Part shown: positions 49,795 to 61,216 of the stretch, one piece after another | How positions within the stretch are numbered: the stretch's first letter is position 1 | Layout of the letters: the number at the start of each line of letters is the position of its first letter | DNA from: Anastatus disparis | Lineage: Eukaryota; Arthropoda; Insecta; Hymenoptera; Eupelmidae | Direction of reading: 5' to 3' | Assembly (NCBI GenBank): GCA_017163975.1 | Contig: JAFFSR010000218.1 | Coordinates: 13,891,501-13,955,500 of the forward strand | Length of the DNA: 64,000 nt | Notes under the pieces: model-generated | Database searches by the model: none | What the model was told of the DNA's origin: nothing | Seen by the model: only the letters and a program-made list of their open reading frames with translations | Program-made: the position numbers and the translations under genes

Positions 49795-52471
49795 TTCTCT
49801 CTCTAGAAATATGGATTGTTTTTTTTTTTAACATTAAACAAATAAATATTTTAATTTTTAAATATATTATTTGAATAATTAAAAAAATTAAGTATTTGAA
49901 GAAAAATTAAAGTTGTCTTTGCCTATATTCGGATAAATCCATTAACAATTAATTTAAAAGTTGTATCTGAAAAATTTTAAAATTAAAAAAAATTCCTTTT
50001 TACATCAATAAACAACCTATTAAGTTCGCATAATATAATCTTTGTATTGCCGCACGCTAGTGAGAGCGAGAAATATTAAATGACTCAGCGATTGCTTGAT
50101 TGGCTAATAATGTTTTTGCGGTATTGAGACACACACACATATATATATATATAAGTATTTATAACCTATTTTCAAATGGAAAAGAACACTTTGCGGAATT
50201 CGTCTTTCTTCATTTTATTCTATTCTTGCAGTTATTAATTTCTTATCTTATCTTCTTGGCCTTTTTCCCTGATCTTATCTGATTATAGTAAATAATAAAA
50301 TTTCACATTTTCTTGATCCAGCAAGATTTTTTTAAATTGAAACATTCAGAAACGATGAAAATTTTTAAAATTATTTACTGAATTTTTGTCGATTGTTAAA
50401 AATTTTTTCTAAATAATTATGTAATTTAATTTTTAATGTGCATAAAATATTTATGTCTCATTTTAAGTTTGATTCTTTTTATTTACAATTTTACTCTATA
50501 ATGTAATAAATTATTAAAATAATATTTACATATAGAACAAATCAATTTTATCTAGAACACTATTGTTATTATTATTCTTTAGTATTAGAAAGAAAAAAAG
50601 AAAAGGTTGTTGGCGCCTATAAATATTTCCTAGCAAACGAATATTATCATAGAGTAATAAGTAATGCATATTTACGTGATATAGTATTAATTTTAAAATT
50701 TGATTATATGAAAAATTCAATGCGTGCTCAGAAAAATATTTACGCTTATATTATGTATATCAACAAGATTTCAATAGTATTTTCGTATTTAATTTTATTT
50801 TAAAATAAATATTTGACGCACATCGATTAAACATTTATAGCGCCTTTTTAACCAGATCAGCTTTCAAAAAACTTGGCCAAGGTCATTTTTCCATATATTT
50901 TGAGTTATCCTTTTTAATACTGTATAATAAATTAGCTAAGAATAAAAAAAAAGTAAACGACTTTTTTCATTAATTTTTTCAATAAATATTATAAATTTCA
51001 AACTTATGTTGAAATAATTCTAACAGATGTTAATAAAAAAAATTATTTTGCGTATAATTATATAAATAGATAACAAAGAAAACATAAATTATAAGAAAGT
51101 TAAATTAAAATAAATAATAGGTTAAAATAGCAAATAGTTTACATTCTTCTACTAAAAAATTTAAACTGAAATAAATTATTGGTAATATAAAAGCCAAATG
51201 AATTATAAAAACATAAAAGAGAATGCTTATGTACATATATATTTTTAACTATGTCGTGCGGAAAAAAGTTTTTTCCTGAAACTCTTGGGGGCGTGACTGA
51301 ATTGACAACGAAGACGACAACGACGACTTATACATTCGCTTGATAAACTCTGCATTAAAACAAGAAGAAAAAAAGAGGCAAAGAAAGAATAAAAACAGAC
51401 TTTAAGCATTATTAGTGATGAATAATCATGATGAACCGAAGAAAGAGAAAGAAAGGCTGAAGTGGAAAGAGAGAGATAGATGGATATATATTTGTTTCCG
51501 TATATATATTATTATAAATAAAATCTCTTTATTTAAAGGGACCACTTAATTTTTTAAATTCTTCAAATAAGTTTAATTCAATTAATTAACTTTTAATATT
51601 TATAAAACGTATTAATAAAAGCAAAAATTTAGTATACTATTGAGTTCTTATTTAGTGTATACACTTTAAAGTTGTTGGATGAAAAAAAAATGAAGTTTAT
51701 GTATGAAAAGGTTAATTACACCGATATATTTAATTAGTATTAACTAGATATGTGTCATAATATTTTAATCTTTTTTCCAATATAATCCTTTTACGGAAAT
51801 ATTATTTGTATGTTGGAAAAAGAATTTGTTTAATTTGCATTGCTGGATTATCTTATGCTGGAACGGGAAGGTTATGCGTTGAATATAATAAGCGTGAATC
51901 ACTGATGCACAAGACGATAACGAACAACGACGACGCTTTCGTCATGCAATGCTCAGGAAATTAGCGCTTGTCTGTGTGGTGCTTTCGTATGCGTTTATAT
52001 TACACGTATTTCTTGCTGCATGTAGACTACAACGACGAAGTTTTGATGAGTATGATTTCTAAAATTACGTAACACAAATTTATCGTGAAAACTAAGTTAT
52101 CGTACAAAGAAAAAAGTCAGTTTTAGCTTTTTAACGTGCATTTTTTTCTTTTCACTTGTATCTTCATAATTTGTGTATTTTCCGAAACTATTACCACGAT
52201 TCTCATACTTTCCCCTTACGTTTCTCATGAGCAAACATTTTTAAACTTCTTATCACAATAATTATACGGTCAAGTATAGTTGTTATCATTTTTTTTCACG
52301 TAATATTTATTGCCTAAATTTAAATTACGTATTAGGTTAAATTTAATGTGATATGAGTAATAATAGAAATAACCAAAATTTGAAAAAAAATATACATGCG
52401 GTCGCGAATCAGTGTATATAACACTTTCAAATATATATATACGCACTTTAAAAAACACAAATAATATATCT

Positions 52472-52650
52472 CGTTGGGTGAGAAGAAAAAGGTCATAACT
52501 CAGACAAGCGCTGAAAAAAGTACCAACTCAATTTTGACCATTATAAAGTACTAACTCTACTTTGCACGCTAAAAGGTTCCATCTCGTTATGGCCACAAAA
52601 AGGTTACATTATCAGCGATTGTCTGAGTTGTAACCTTTTCTCACCCGACG
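52472..52650. mobile_element. 179-bp MITE with ATCT target duplication
   Basis: The ends CGTTGGGTGAGAAGAAAAAG and, reversed, CGTCGGGTGAGAAAAGGTTA continue into AACTCAGACAAKCGCTGA. ATCT flanks it on both sides (52468-52471 and 52651-52654). Confidence 0.78.
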
Positions 52651-53154
52651 ATCTAAAGATTTATGAAAAAATTCGAATTATAATTCTAAAAATTTAAACA
52701 CTGACAATACGTCACAAAATACTCGTAAAACGAAGAATTGTGTGTTAAAACTAACGCGCACTTACGACACAATATCAAGTATTAAAACAGAAAAAAAACT
52801 TAAAGAAAAAATTAAAGATAAATATATGAAGATATTTAAAAATGTATATTAAAATATGAATACATTGCGTGTAATTATACATACACGCGCCGCTTAGAAC
52901 AACCATCTTTTGCTAGCTTTAGTCTCAACGACTGTCAAAAATTTTCTGCAAATTTTCTGCACTGTGACACTAGTGCTATTATCGATGCGACAGATGTCGT
53001 CCTACACAGCCGAAATTCTTTCGTTAACCTCAGGGCTAAACAATTATTATAATTGTTCAAGACAGGCTTAGCGATCCCGAGGTACCCTAGCTTTTAGCTT
53101 TTAATATTGTTCCATCGTCATCACTTAGTATACTGTTATACTTATAGGGAACGT

Positions 53155-53265
53155 TCACAAACCACGTCGCCTGATTTTCAGTGCCATTTGACCCCCTGTC
53201 TCCCCCTGGAATCTACTGTAGCATTCCTCCCCCTTTTATAGCACGTGGTTTATTTAAAAATTTTT
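53155..53265. mobile_element. Short TIR fragment (CAAACCACGT ends)
   Basis: GGGAACGTTCACAAACCACG leads the block, and ACGTGGTTTAT closes it in inverted orientation, with a CCCCCTGTCTCCCCC-type centre. It resembles common insect MITEs with GGGAACGTTCA starts, but the right end appears incomplete. Confidence 0.45.
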
Positions 53266-53626
53266 CTTGTTTTTAAACTTACTAAAAATTCTATTGGGGA
53301 CAAAATTTATTGTACATGTAATAACAGACATTTATATCTGAAAATTACTGTACATACATTATTGACATAATGCATAAAATATATAATTTTTTAATGATCT
53401 TCCATACATTAACGATTTCCAAACCCATCTACGATTGAAAATAGTGAAACTAGCCAGTCGCGTAAGTCATTAATTCGGCTGTCCAAAGCATAAATATTGT
53501 TAATTACGTTCAAACAAAATTTGAGAAAATATAAAACTACTTTTTTCTAAATTTAATACAAAAAAAAATTTTTTGTTTATTGTAAAACGGTCTATAAAGG
53601 TAATGAAGGATGCTGAATATTCATTC

Positions 53627-53920
53627 AAGTTCATTCTGTAAAATTCTTGTAAAAATTTAAATTAAATCCTTTTGATTTAAAAAAAAGTGTTCAAAAATTT
53701 CAACTCGTTTAAAAGTTATAGAAAAATGAAAAACATGAAAAAAATCAGCACAATGATTCAATGAAAATTAAAGTTTAATTTCATGCTAATTTTTATAACT
53801 TTTATAACATTTTTTATTTACCTATAACTTTTGAACGGGTCGAGCTTTTTAAACACGTTTTTTTTTTAATCAAAAGGATTTAATCTGAACTTTTACTATA
53901 GAATGTTGTAGAATGAACTT
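53627..53920. mobile_element. 294-bp foldback element
   Basis: AAGTTCATTCTGTAAAATTC at the left is mirrored from 53920 (AAGTTCATTCTACAACATTC). Both continue into TTAAATCCTTTTGATT, a poly-A run, and GTTCAAAARTT/GTTATAG blocks. Arms are about 120 bp. Confidence 0.75.
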
Positions 53921-54140
53921 AGAAGTTCTCATTGGAGAATATTTTATAATGTACTTTTATTTTTTCGCGTACTTTCCGCCAAGCAGGATAAAAAAATCGT
54001 ATAATGCACTCGAAAGACAAGTGTACTCCGAGGGCCCGAATGCATATTCGCTTTGCTCGGGCGACAGCACACATCGGGCGCCAACACTCTACTTGTTTCC
54101 CTTGGTGCATAATATTCTATACTCCTTGGTTACATAATAT

Positions 54141-55281
54141 CCCGAGTAACCTTTTCACTTCGGCGTGCAGAGGGCCCGAAGTCGGTGCCGAATCACCCTC
54201 AGTGGCACCGAAACTCTTGCCGAATTGTCGCCACAGTGGCACCACATCGGCGTGAGGCGTGGCGGCGAAACAGGGCCCTGAGAGGGCAGCCGAATCTAGC
54301 TTATAAAATCATAGAATTTAACGTAATTTATGTACAATTATTTATTTAAAAAAACAGCTGATTTCCAATGGTAACCGATCGATTGATTGTTCAAGCAACT
54401 GTCTACTTTTTAAAATAGTTTTCATTAGTAAAAAATTTTAAGTAACTTGAGTTATTCGAGTTATTCGAGTAACTCGAGTTATTCAAGTAATTCGAATTAT
54501 TCGAGTAACACTAGTTATTCGAGTTCATATTTTTGTTGAGTACCTAACTCGAACTTGAAGAAAAAATTACTCGCGAGTACTCAACAATCGAGTACTCACA
54601 CTTGAAGGCGTATTCGAGTTTTCGTTCCAAGTACTCGAAAAAAAATATGAATTACTCGAATTACTCGAGTACTCGAAAAAAATATGAATTTCTCAATTCA
54701 CTTGAGTACTCGAAAAAATATGAATTAATCGAATAAATCGAGTATTCAAAAAAATATAAATTACTTGAGTATTCGAAAAAATATAAATTACTCCAGTACT
54801 CGAGAAAATATAAATTACTCGACAAAATATGAAGAACTTGAGTTACTCGAATAACTAGTTAATTTATCAATTATATTATCTGTGGTAATTAGTTCTCATT
54901 TCCACGAGAATAATCAGTTTTTTATTATGTTTTTATCAATTGGTTTTAGGTTGTATTTGTCCGTGTATGCGGGCGGAATTTCGGAATCAATTTTTAACGA
55001 GTTCAGGTCGAGTCCAAAGAAAATCATTTTTATTAATTCAATCACTCATTTTTAATTTTCAATTAAAAAAAAGTTTTATCATAGCATGAAAATACAATAA
55101 AGAATATTTCGAGGTTATGTAAGATACACATCGATATTATGACAAAATCTATACGATTTTCGGCTAGCCATCATAGAACCACGCTCGCCACCACGCCTCA
55201 CCCATTTGGTGGCCCGACTTCGGCAGCCGAAGGTGGCCCAACTGAGAGAAGTTGGTTGCCGTAATAAAAAGGTTACTCGGG
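54141..55281. mobile_element. 1.14-kb non-autonomous TIR element with internal satellite
   Basis: Ends are CCCGAGTAACCTTTT on both sides in inverted orientation. GC-rich subterminal regions mention GGCACCGAA/GCCGAAGT words and GTGAGGCGTGG on both arms. The centre (54440-54860) is a degenerate repeat of GAGTTATTCGAG and ACTCGAAAAAATATGAATT words. No transposase frame is present. Confidence 0.72.
54440..54860 (+). repeat. Degenerate satellite of TTACTCGAG words
   Basis: Irregular tandem array of GAGTTATTCGAG, TACTCGAAAAAATATGAATT and CTCGAGTACTCG units, lying inside the 54141-55281 element. Many XhoI-like CTCGAG palindromes result. Confidence 0.75.
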
Positions 55282-55697
55282 ATACTATGAAAAAAAATTA
55301 ATCTCTTTGCATAATTAAAAATAGCTTAAATCCGGTATAAATATATATTTAATTAAATACAATGTATGCTAATAGATATATTAAAAGCATAAGATTTATT
55401 TTCATGAACTTGACACGTTTGTCATTTTGAGAATTAAACACTTGGAGAAATAAAATATTGACCTTGGTTTCCCTGGCAGCCGTGTCGATTTGATAAATCA
55501 TACTTTAAAGTAAGAGCACACCCATACGTACATAAAGACGAAAGAGTCTTTAGCGCTCAAGCATAAATAATAAACGCAAGCATGTAAACAGTCTACTAAG
55601 TTGAAGTACGCGCGCGGCTAAACTTTCGTTGAATCATCGTCGTTCCTCTTGCTAAACAATACAACACAGTTATGTGTGTGCGCGCGCGACGTCTCTT

Positions 55698-55729
<32 letters not shown>

Positions 55730-58308
55730 GCTATGCACTCAGGCGCGTTTCTATTTGTATCACTTCGGTTACGTATGTGTGTGTACTAACGTTTATCATG
55801 CCAATCTCCATTTTACGTGTAGCTCTTGTGTAATTCTCGTTTGCGTTTCTACTTCGCGTGCTTTTTAACAAACTCGATCGCAGCGATGTTCTCTTCCTTT
55901 TTCTTTTTTTTTTTCTCTTTTATTGTGTAGGAGATATTTTGCTTTGGTTTTTTTTTATAACTTTTTCTCACGTTATTGCGTATTTCTTCGCTTTCTTTCT
56001 ATAGGCTGTTGAAAAAAATTCGTTCACTTTATTTCTCCGGTAATTAACCTTGAGTTAAAAACGAGCATAAGAAAAAAATAACACAAAATGCTTGTTTTGT
56101 ATGTTAACATAGTTTTTTTTATGCGGTTTATTTCGTACAGAGCTTGAGATTATAAAATTAATAAACGTTAATTTGCTTACCTTAACCTCAAATAATACAG
56201 TTAAAATATTTTATATTTAATCTTGAATATTTTATAAATATATTAATATTTTAGATTGTATTTAATAAAGGTTTCGAATACAATTAAGACATTAATTAAA
56301 ACTTCCAACAGAAATTTCCTGTTTGCATTAAAAAAAGCTTAATAAGATCAGCAGTACTGAATGATTTATTTAAAATATTCATAAGCACTTAACGAAATTG
56401 ATAATTATCAAACTTAAAAATTTATAAAGCATTTCTCTGTATAATATGGAAAATTTCAGAGTGGTCAACAAACGTTTTTAAGTTGATAATTAAAAATTTC
56501 TTCCTAATCTCTCAAGTTTATTCTTTTGAAAAATTAACTATTAAAAAAAGTAATATAATGAAAGATATTAACATTACGTATTTTATGACAATTTAGATAA
56601 GTGTAAAAAATGACGATATAATAATGTAAGATAAAATGACGTTTCAAGCCGTACTATGTAAAAAATGAATCAGAGTGCAACATGAGAGATAGAGAAACAG
56701 AGAAAAAGTAAAAAAATAAACTGAGCCTGTATATGTATGCGTGCACGTAAGAATACGTATAAAAGCTGGGAAAGTTCTTTTGTATTATTGAGAGGTTTGT
56801 TTACCATACATGTACAAGTATGTGTAGGTGGAGCCTGTAAGTCGAAAAAGAAATCGCATGATATAAACTCAAAGAGAACATGTTCAATGCAAATGTATAC
56901 GAGGGCGTTGCCTTTTATCTATCGCTCTAATAAACGTTTATTAACGTCTGCTGTTTTTTTAAACATTTTTTTTAAGCTTCTTTTAATTTAGAAAATTCGA
57001 ATTTATTTCCATAAGACATTATGTAATTGTTTAGTCTACGTTTTCAGATCAATTAATTAATGATCATTATTCAAGTATTTTAAGTTTATACGAACATTAT
57101 AATTCATATTATAACTCATTAAACTTCGATTATTAAATCTTGAATTCTCGAGCTCTGCTTGTTCAAACATTAAATCTTTTAATTCCGAACCTTTACGCAA
57201 GAACCATTCATCCTTCAGCCATTGTATGCTTATTTATTTTATTCCAAATTTCTTCATTTTCAGTTCTCAGATTTAAAGGTTGAAGCTTTAACTGAATAAA
57301 TGCTAAACTTTTAAATTTATTAAAACTTAACTTTATTAAACATTTAATCCTCAAATTATAACATTTTTAAGAGACTTTGAAGATAAAGAATTCATAATTG
57401 ATTTTTAATGAAGCTTGCTCTGTGATACTTTTAATTGTATAAAATTATGAAAAAAGCTACTTCAGTTTATTCAATCTAATGCTCGATTTTTGGGCTTGCT
57501 TCGTTTAATGGGCTTTTAAAAATAATATCGTCTGGCAAACAATTTTCGTGTTTTTTTTGTTTTTAATAAAAAGCATGCAAAAATATTGTTCTGCCAGATT
57601 TCGATTGCGAAAAAAACTGCTCTTTTTTATTAGTATATATATGGCCAAAAAAGGCCATATAATCATTTAAATTATGAGCTTTTATATTTTTTTCACAGCT
57701 GTATAAAGATATTTTCTTTAGGAATACGTTTTTTTGCCCCTAACATTTTAATATAAAATTATCTTGAAAGTTTTACTGGTGAAAGTGTTTCTAAACGTGG
57801 AACAGTTCTTTTTTCTGTACAGTTAAATTAATCATTAGATAATTTATTATAAATTAATTAATTACTTTAAAAAGCTAGCCTAGTTAACTTTAATAAACCT
57901 TAATGTGGTACGCCAAAAAAACTGATATAATGAATATCTTAGATGCTAATTTTTTAACAGAATTTAATAAAATTTTAAAATGACAAAACATTTGTTCGTT
58001 AAATATTTATAATTTTTTAATTTAATAAACTTGTGATCGCAACTGTGTGTTGTGATAAAATAAATTAAACAACTTCTCTATAGTTGTCATGAGGATTTTT
58101 AAAAAAATTTAAAAAGGCTACTACTTGTCTCTTGAAATTGTTAAATAAAACAGAAATAATAAAATGCAATGAAAAAAAGAAATTTTGAACTTATAAAAAT
58201 ATGATATACGCTAATGTGCGCGCATGTGCAATAGATTTACAAAACGTGCTTTATAGCAATAGAAGCAAGAAAGTTAGCGCATGCGTGCATACAGCTGTAT
58301 AAATAACT

Positions 58309-58377
58309 TGTGCAAGCGTTAATGAATATATTCATTAACGCTTGCGCAACTTCGAACATAGATAAGTATACTTATCT
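58309..58377. repeat. Two adjacent palindromes
   Basis: A 34-bp perfect palindrome, GCAAGCGTTAATGAATA and its reverse (58312-58345), extends to 42 bp with one mismatch. It is followed by the 18-bp palindrome AGATAAGTATACTTATCT (58360-58377). Confidence 0.7.
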
Positions 58378-59055
58378 ATATTTTTTTCTTTTACGTTGAA
58401 TAATCGCACAACGTTTTACCAGAAAAACTTATTATCCATCATTCCGATTTTTTTTGTCTTTCTAATTTTTTACTTTTTTAACTTGAAGACTATTTGCATA
58501 ATGTCGTCTTCTTTTTGAACTTGCTTCATAATTTTTCACAACATTAAATGAGTGCTACGTTGAGAAAATTTTCTTTTTTATTAAATATTCATTAAATTAT
58601 ACTGAAAATTATTGTTTTAAAATGGATCAATTGATTGATGTGATTGTCAATGTCATAAGAGTTAGCATGATTAAATAACAACTTCATTTTTAGATAATAT
58701 AAAGAATCTAATCAACATAACTTCAATATAGATTAAATTGCTAATGAAAATCGTTAGTTTACTATGTATGAAAACAATTAGACTTTTAAATTTATATACA
58801 AAATGTATTATTGTAAATTCTCTTTTATGCAGAGTTTTAAAAAGAATTGTGTATTTTTCTACAAAAAGAAATACCATCAACAACCATTTAAGTTTATTCG
58901 TTTTATAGCGACTAAAGCCATATTAGAAAAATTCTCCAAAGTTTCATTTCACCTTTTTTTTCTGGTTCAGTTGATCTACAAATTTTTACAATCTCTGCAT
59001 TGCAATTAGTGATTTCTAGTGTTGTTCAAAAGAATCTAATTTCTCAAATATAGTT

Positions 59056-59787
59056 CCGTGGCTTGAAGGAAAAACGATATGTCTGTATTTTTGGGAAATT
59101 GAATTAAAAGTAGATTATATACCTAAAAGTATACCTCTTTCACGTAGTACACATTAGAAAAGCCGATACGCAAGGCAAAGGTGTTATTTCGCATGCGTGT
59201 TAAGCGCACAACTCAAACTTTAACAATTTGTTTGTGAACTAACAGCATAACTCAACTCCGAACAAAAGAATATATCGAGAGGGCATGATTTTTTTATACT
59301 AAAACAAATCTATAATATTATTAAGTAGTTTTTTCATCATTTGCAGTTTAATTCATCTAGGCATGTCACTTGCTAATTTTTATTATACAACTAGTCACCG
59401 TAGGCAGACTTTACATGTTCTCTATAAGCAATAAATATTATGTTATAGCGCAATAGTTGCGGCTGAAGCATGTGTATGATACTTAAATACGCGACATAAA
59501 ACTTCTAATCGATAAAAAAATAAATAAAAGTGCTTTAGAAAAATTTGAAGAATTAACTGCACAAATTGTGATTGGAAGGAATGACAAAATAACTCAGGTT
59601 TTTCGTTACTTCCGGTAGATGAATGAACATTAACTAAAGCTTATAGCGCGGTTGGAAAGGTATTTTATAGCCTAGTATCGCGCTGCGTGTCTCTTTGTTT
59701 TCAATCTTACGTATTGTCGTAAACATAAAAACGTTTTCTTGAAAACTCCAAAAACAAACTTATGCTGTTTTTCATTAAAGCCACAGA
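59056..59787. mobile_element. Longer copy of the CTGTGGCTTGAAGG element
   Basis: The left end CCGTGGCTTGAAGGAAAAAC and the right end, reversed, (CTGTGGCTTTAATGAAAAAC) are homologous to the 19.7-kb element. So are the subterminal tctgtatttttgggaaattg, gattatatacc and acgttttcttgaaaactcc. The extra length in the middle suggests that the 19.7-kb copy is an internal-deletion derivative, or that this one carries an insertion. No transposase frame is seen. Confidence 0.7.
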
Positions 59788-59810
59788 GTCGTTTTCGATA
59801 TTAGTACAAG

Positions 59811-60010
59811 AAAGTGATTTTAACCTGGTGCAGACGTTTGCAAAGTTCGAACGAGGTTAAAATCACTTTCTCTCTCGAGTATCAAGGCTCGAGCCGTTAA
59901 CTTTTTGTTTCCTAAATAAAGCCTTTTCAAACCAGTTGCAAACAGTATTTTTTGCCATGAGTTCCAAGAAAGAGCAACGAAGCGGCGATTTTGAGGTTGG
60001 AATGGCAAAA
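59811..60010. repeat. Foldback-type repeat with a perfect hairpin
   Basis: AAAGTGATTTTAACCT (59811-59826) is perfectly inverted at 59853-59868. Downstream, TTGTTTCCTAAATAAAGCC, CCTTTTCAAACCAG and TTTTGAGGTTGGAATGG match or mirror the 42.9-43.1 kb locus. Confidence 0.5.
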
Positions 60011-60018
60011 AAATATTT

Positions 60019-60095
60019 TCATACACGGAGAAAAAAATATAGTAAAAATTACAATAAGGATTGTAATTTTTGCTCTATTTTTTTCTCCGTGTATC
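60019..60095. repeat. Long hairpin
   Basis: Arms of about 35 bp, beginning ATACACGGAGAAAAAAATAT and ending in the reverse complement CTATTTTTTTCTCCGTGTAT, enclose a 4-nt loop between ATTACAAT and ATTGTAAT. Probably a minimal MITE. Confidence 0.65.
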
Positions 60096-61071
60096 AGCCT
60101 TCATATCATAAAATTTAAAAATTCAAAAGACTAAAATATATACATTTTTTACATTAAGCAATATGAAAGAGAAATTAAAAATATTTGCTTTACTGAAATA
60201 ATTGAAAATCTCGGATGTTGCGTGCTAAAATAAATTATTAACGAAAATCATAAGTGAATAATTTATAATTTTCATAAAGTAAAAAATTTCAAGTAAATTT
60301 ATTTATAAAATTTTTCAAATAATTTTTTTAAATGATTTTATTAATAAATAAATTTGAAAATAACTATATACAATACTATATACGCACTGTCTGATAGTTT
60401 CTTTCATGAAAATAAAAAAAAGTATTTTCTTATAATATCAACATATATAGAAATTTGAAAAAAAATTTTTATCAAGAGGCTATGAATAAATGAACTTGAA
60501 AATTTGATGACACTTTTATAAAATTTCGAATTTATTCGTTATTAAGGTAGATATTTTTATTTTCTCGTTCACATTATTTGAATTCAATAAATTTTTCTGA
60601 ATACGTAAATAATATTTTCAAAGGAAAATTTTTGGTCGCTAAACAAGATCTAAGGATATAATAAATCTTTAGAGCTTTCTTTTAATATGTTTGATTTATT
60701 TTCGATAAAAATTAGTTTTACAGTCAGTGATTGAAGCCAGTTATAAAAGTTTAAAATTATTAATTTTTGGAGAAAAGATAACTTTATAACTGTATAATTA
60801 CGATGTATTTTTTAAAATTTTCTACACAGAGAGAATTTTCTTATAAAAACTACCCAGTAAATTAATATTATTTAAAAAAAATAATATGTATCAACTAAAT
60901 TTTAATAATTTTTATCATAAAATTCTACGTTATATATAGTAAAAAGATAACATTAAGATGTCTAAAAAACCTTTTTCTTTAAATATATACATATATCTTA
61001 TTGTTTACTTGCAAAAGAAGGAAGACATAATTTTTCATTTTTCAATCTAATATTTATTTTTTTTTAAACAG

Positions 61072-61216
61072 GGAACGTCGTGAGGTAGAAGTACGAGAGT
61101 TGGAATCGCGAGAACGTGAAGCTAAGCTGGAGCGAGAAAGGATTGAAAAGCAAAGAGCAGCTGAACAAGCGGTGCACAAACATTTCGAAGAGTCCCTTAG
61201 GCTAGCACAGCAGAAG
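61072..61216 (+). CDS. Small coding exon encoding an Arg/Glu-rich helix, shared by both predicted isoforms
   Basis: The 145-nt exon lies between a strong acceptor (T-rich tract then aaacag) and donor AAG|GTGAGT. It starts with 1 nt completing a split codon, then 48 codons, ending in phase 0. The peptide opens with ERREVEVRELESREREAKLE, continues with more Glu/Arg/Lys, and ends HFEESLRLAQQK. Heptad-like charge alternation suggests a long single helix or coiled coil. Joined to the exon ending at 10287 it continues that exon's LERDRHERILR helix seamlessly (AG+G = Arg). Joined to the exon ending at 38519 it reads VSPVPL|ERREVE (TT+G = Leu). The uninterrupted frame and charge pattern across the first junction are the main support. 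The next exon is not securely visible before base 64000. Function is unknown. Confidence 0.87.

Larger units (their letters stand above)
38520..61071 (+). other. Second part of the long intron, from the internal exon to the 61-kb exon
   Basis: It begins with donor GTGAGT (38520) and ends with acceptor aaacag (61071). No supported coding exon lies between. It contains the third copy of the unnamed repeat (44.07-44.33 kb), a 58-bp exact tandem duplication (46.48 kb), MITEs at 49.55, 52.47, 53.63, 54.14-55.28 and 59.06-59.79 kb, and hairpins near 58.3 and 60.05 kb. Sequence at 38.52-42.88, 47.2-49.5, 50-52.4 and 55.7-58.2 kb is plain AT-rich intron with short microsatellites. Confidence 0.75.

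Noticed and set aside
54440..54860. CRISPR-like array
   Set aside because: Units are irregular, without fixed-length unique spacers, and lie inside a TIR element of a eukaryotic intron.
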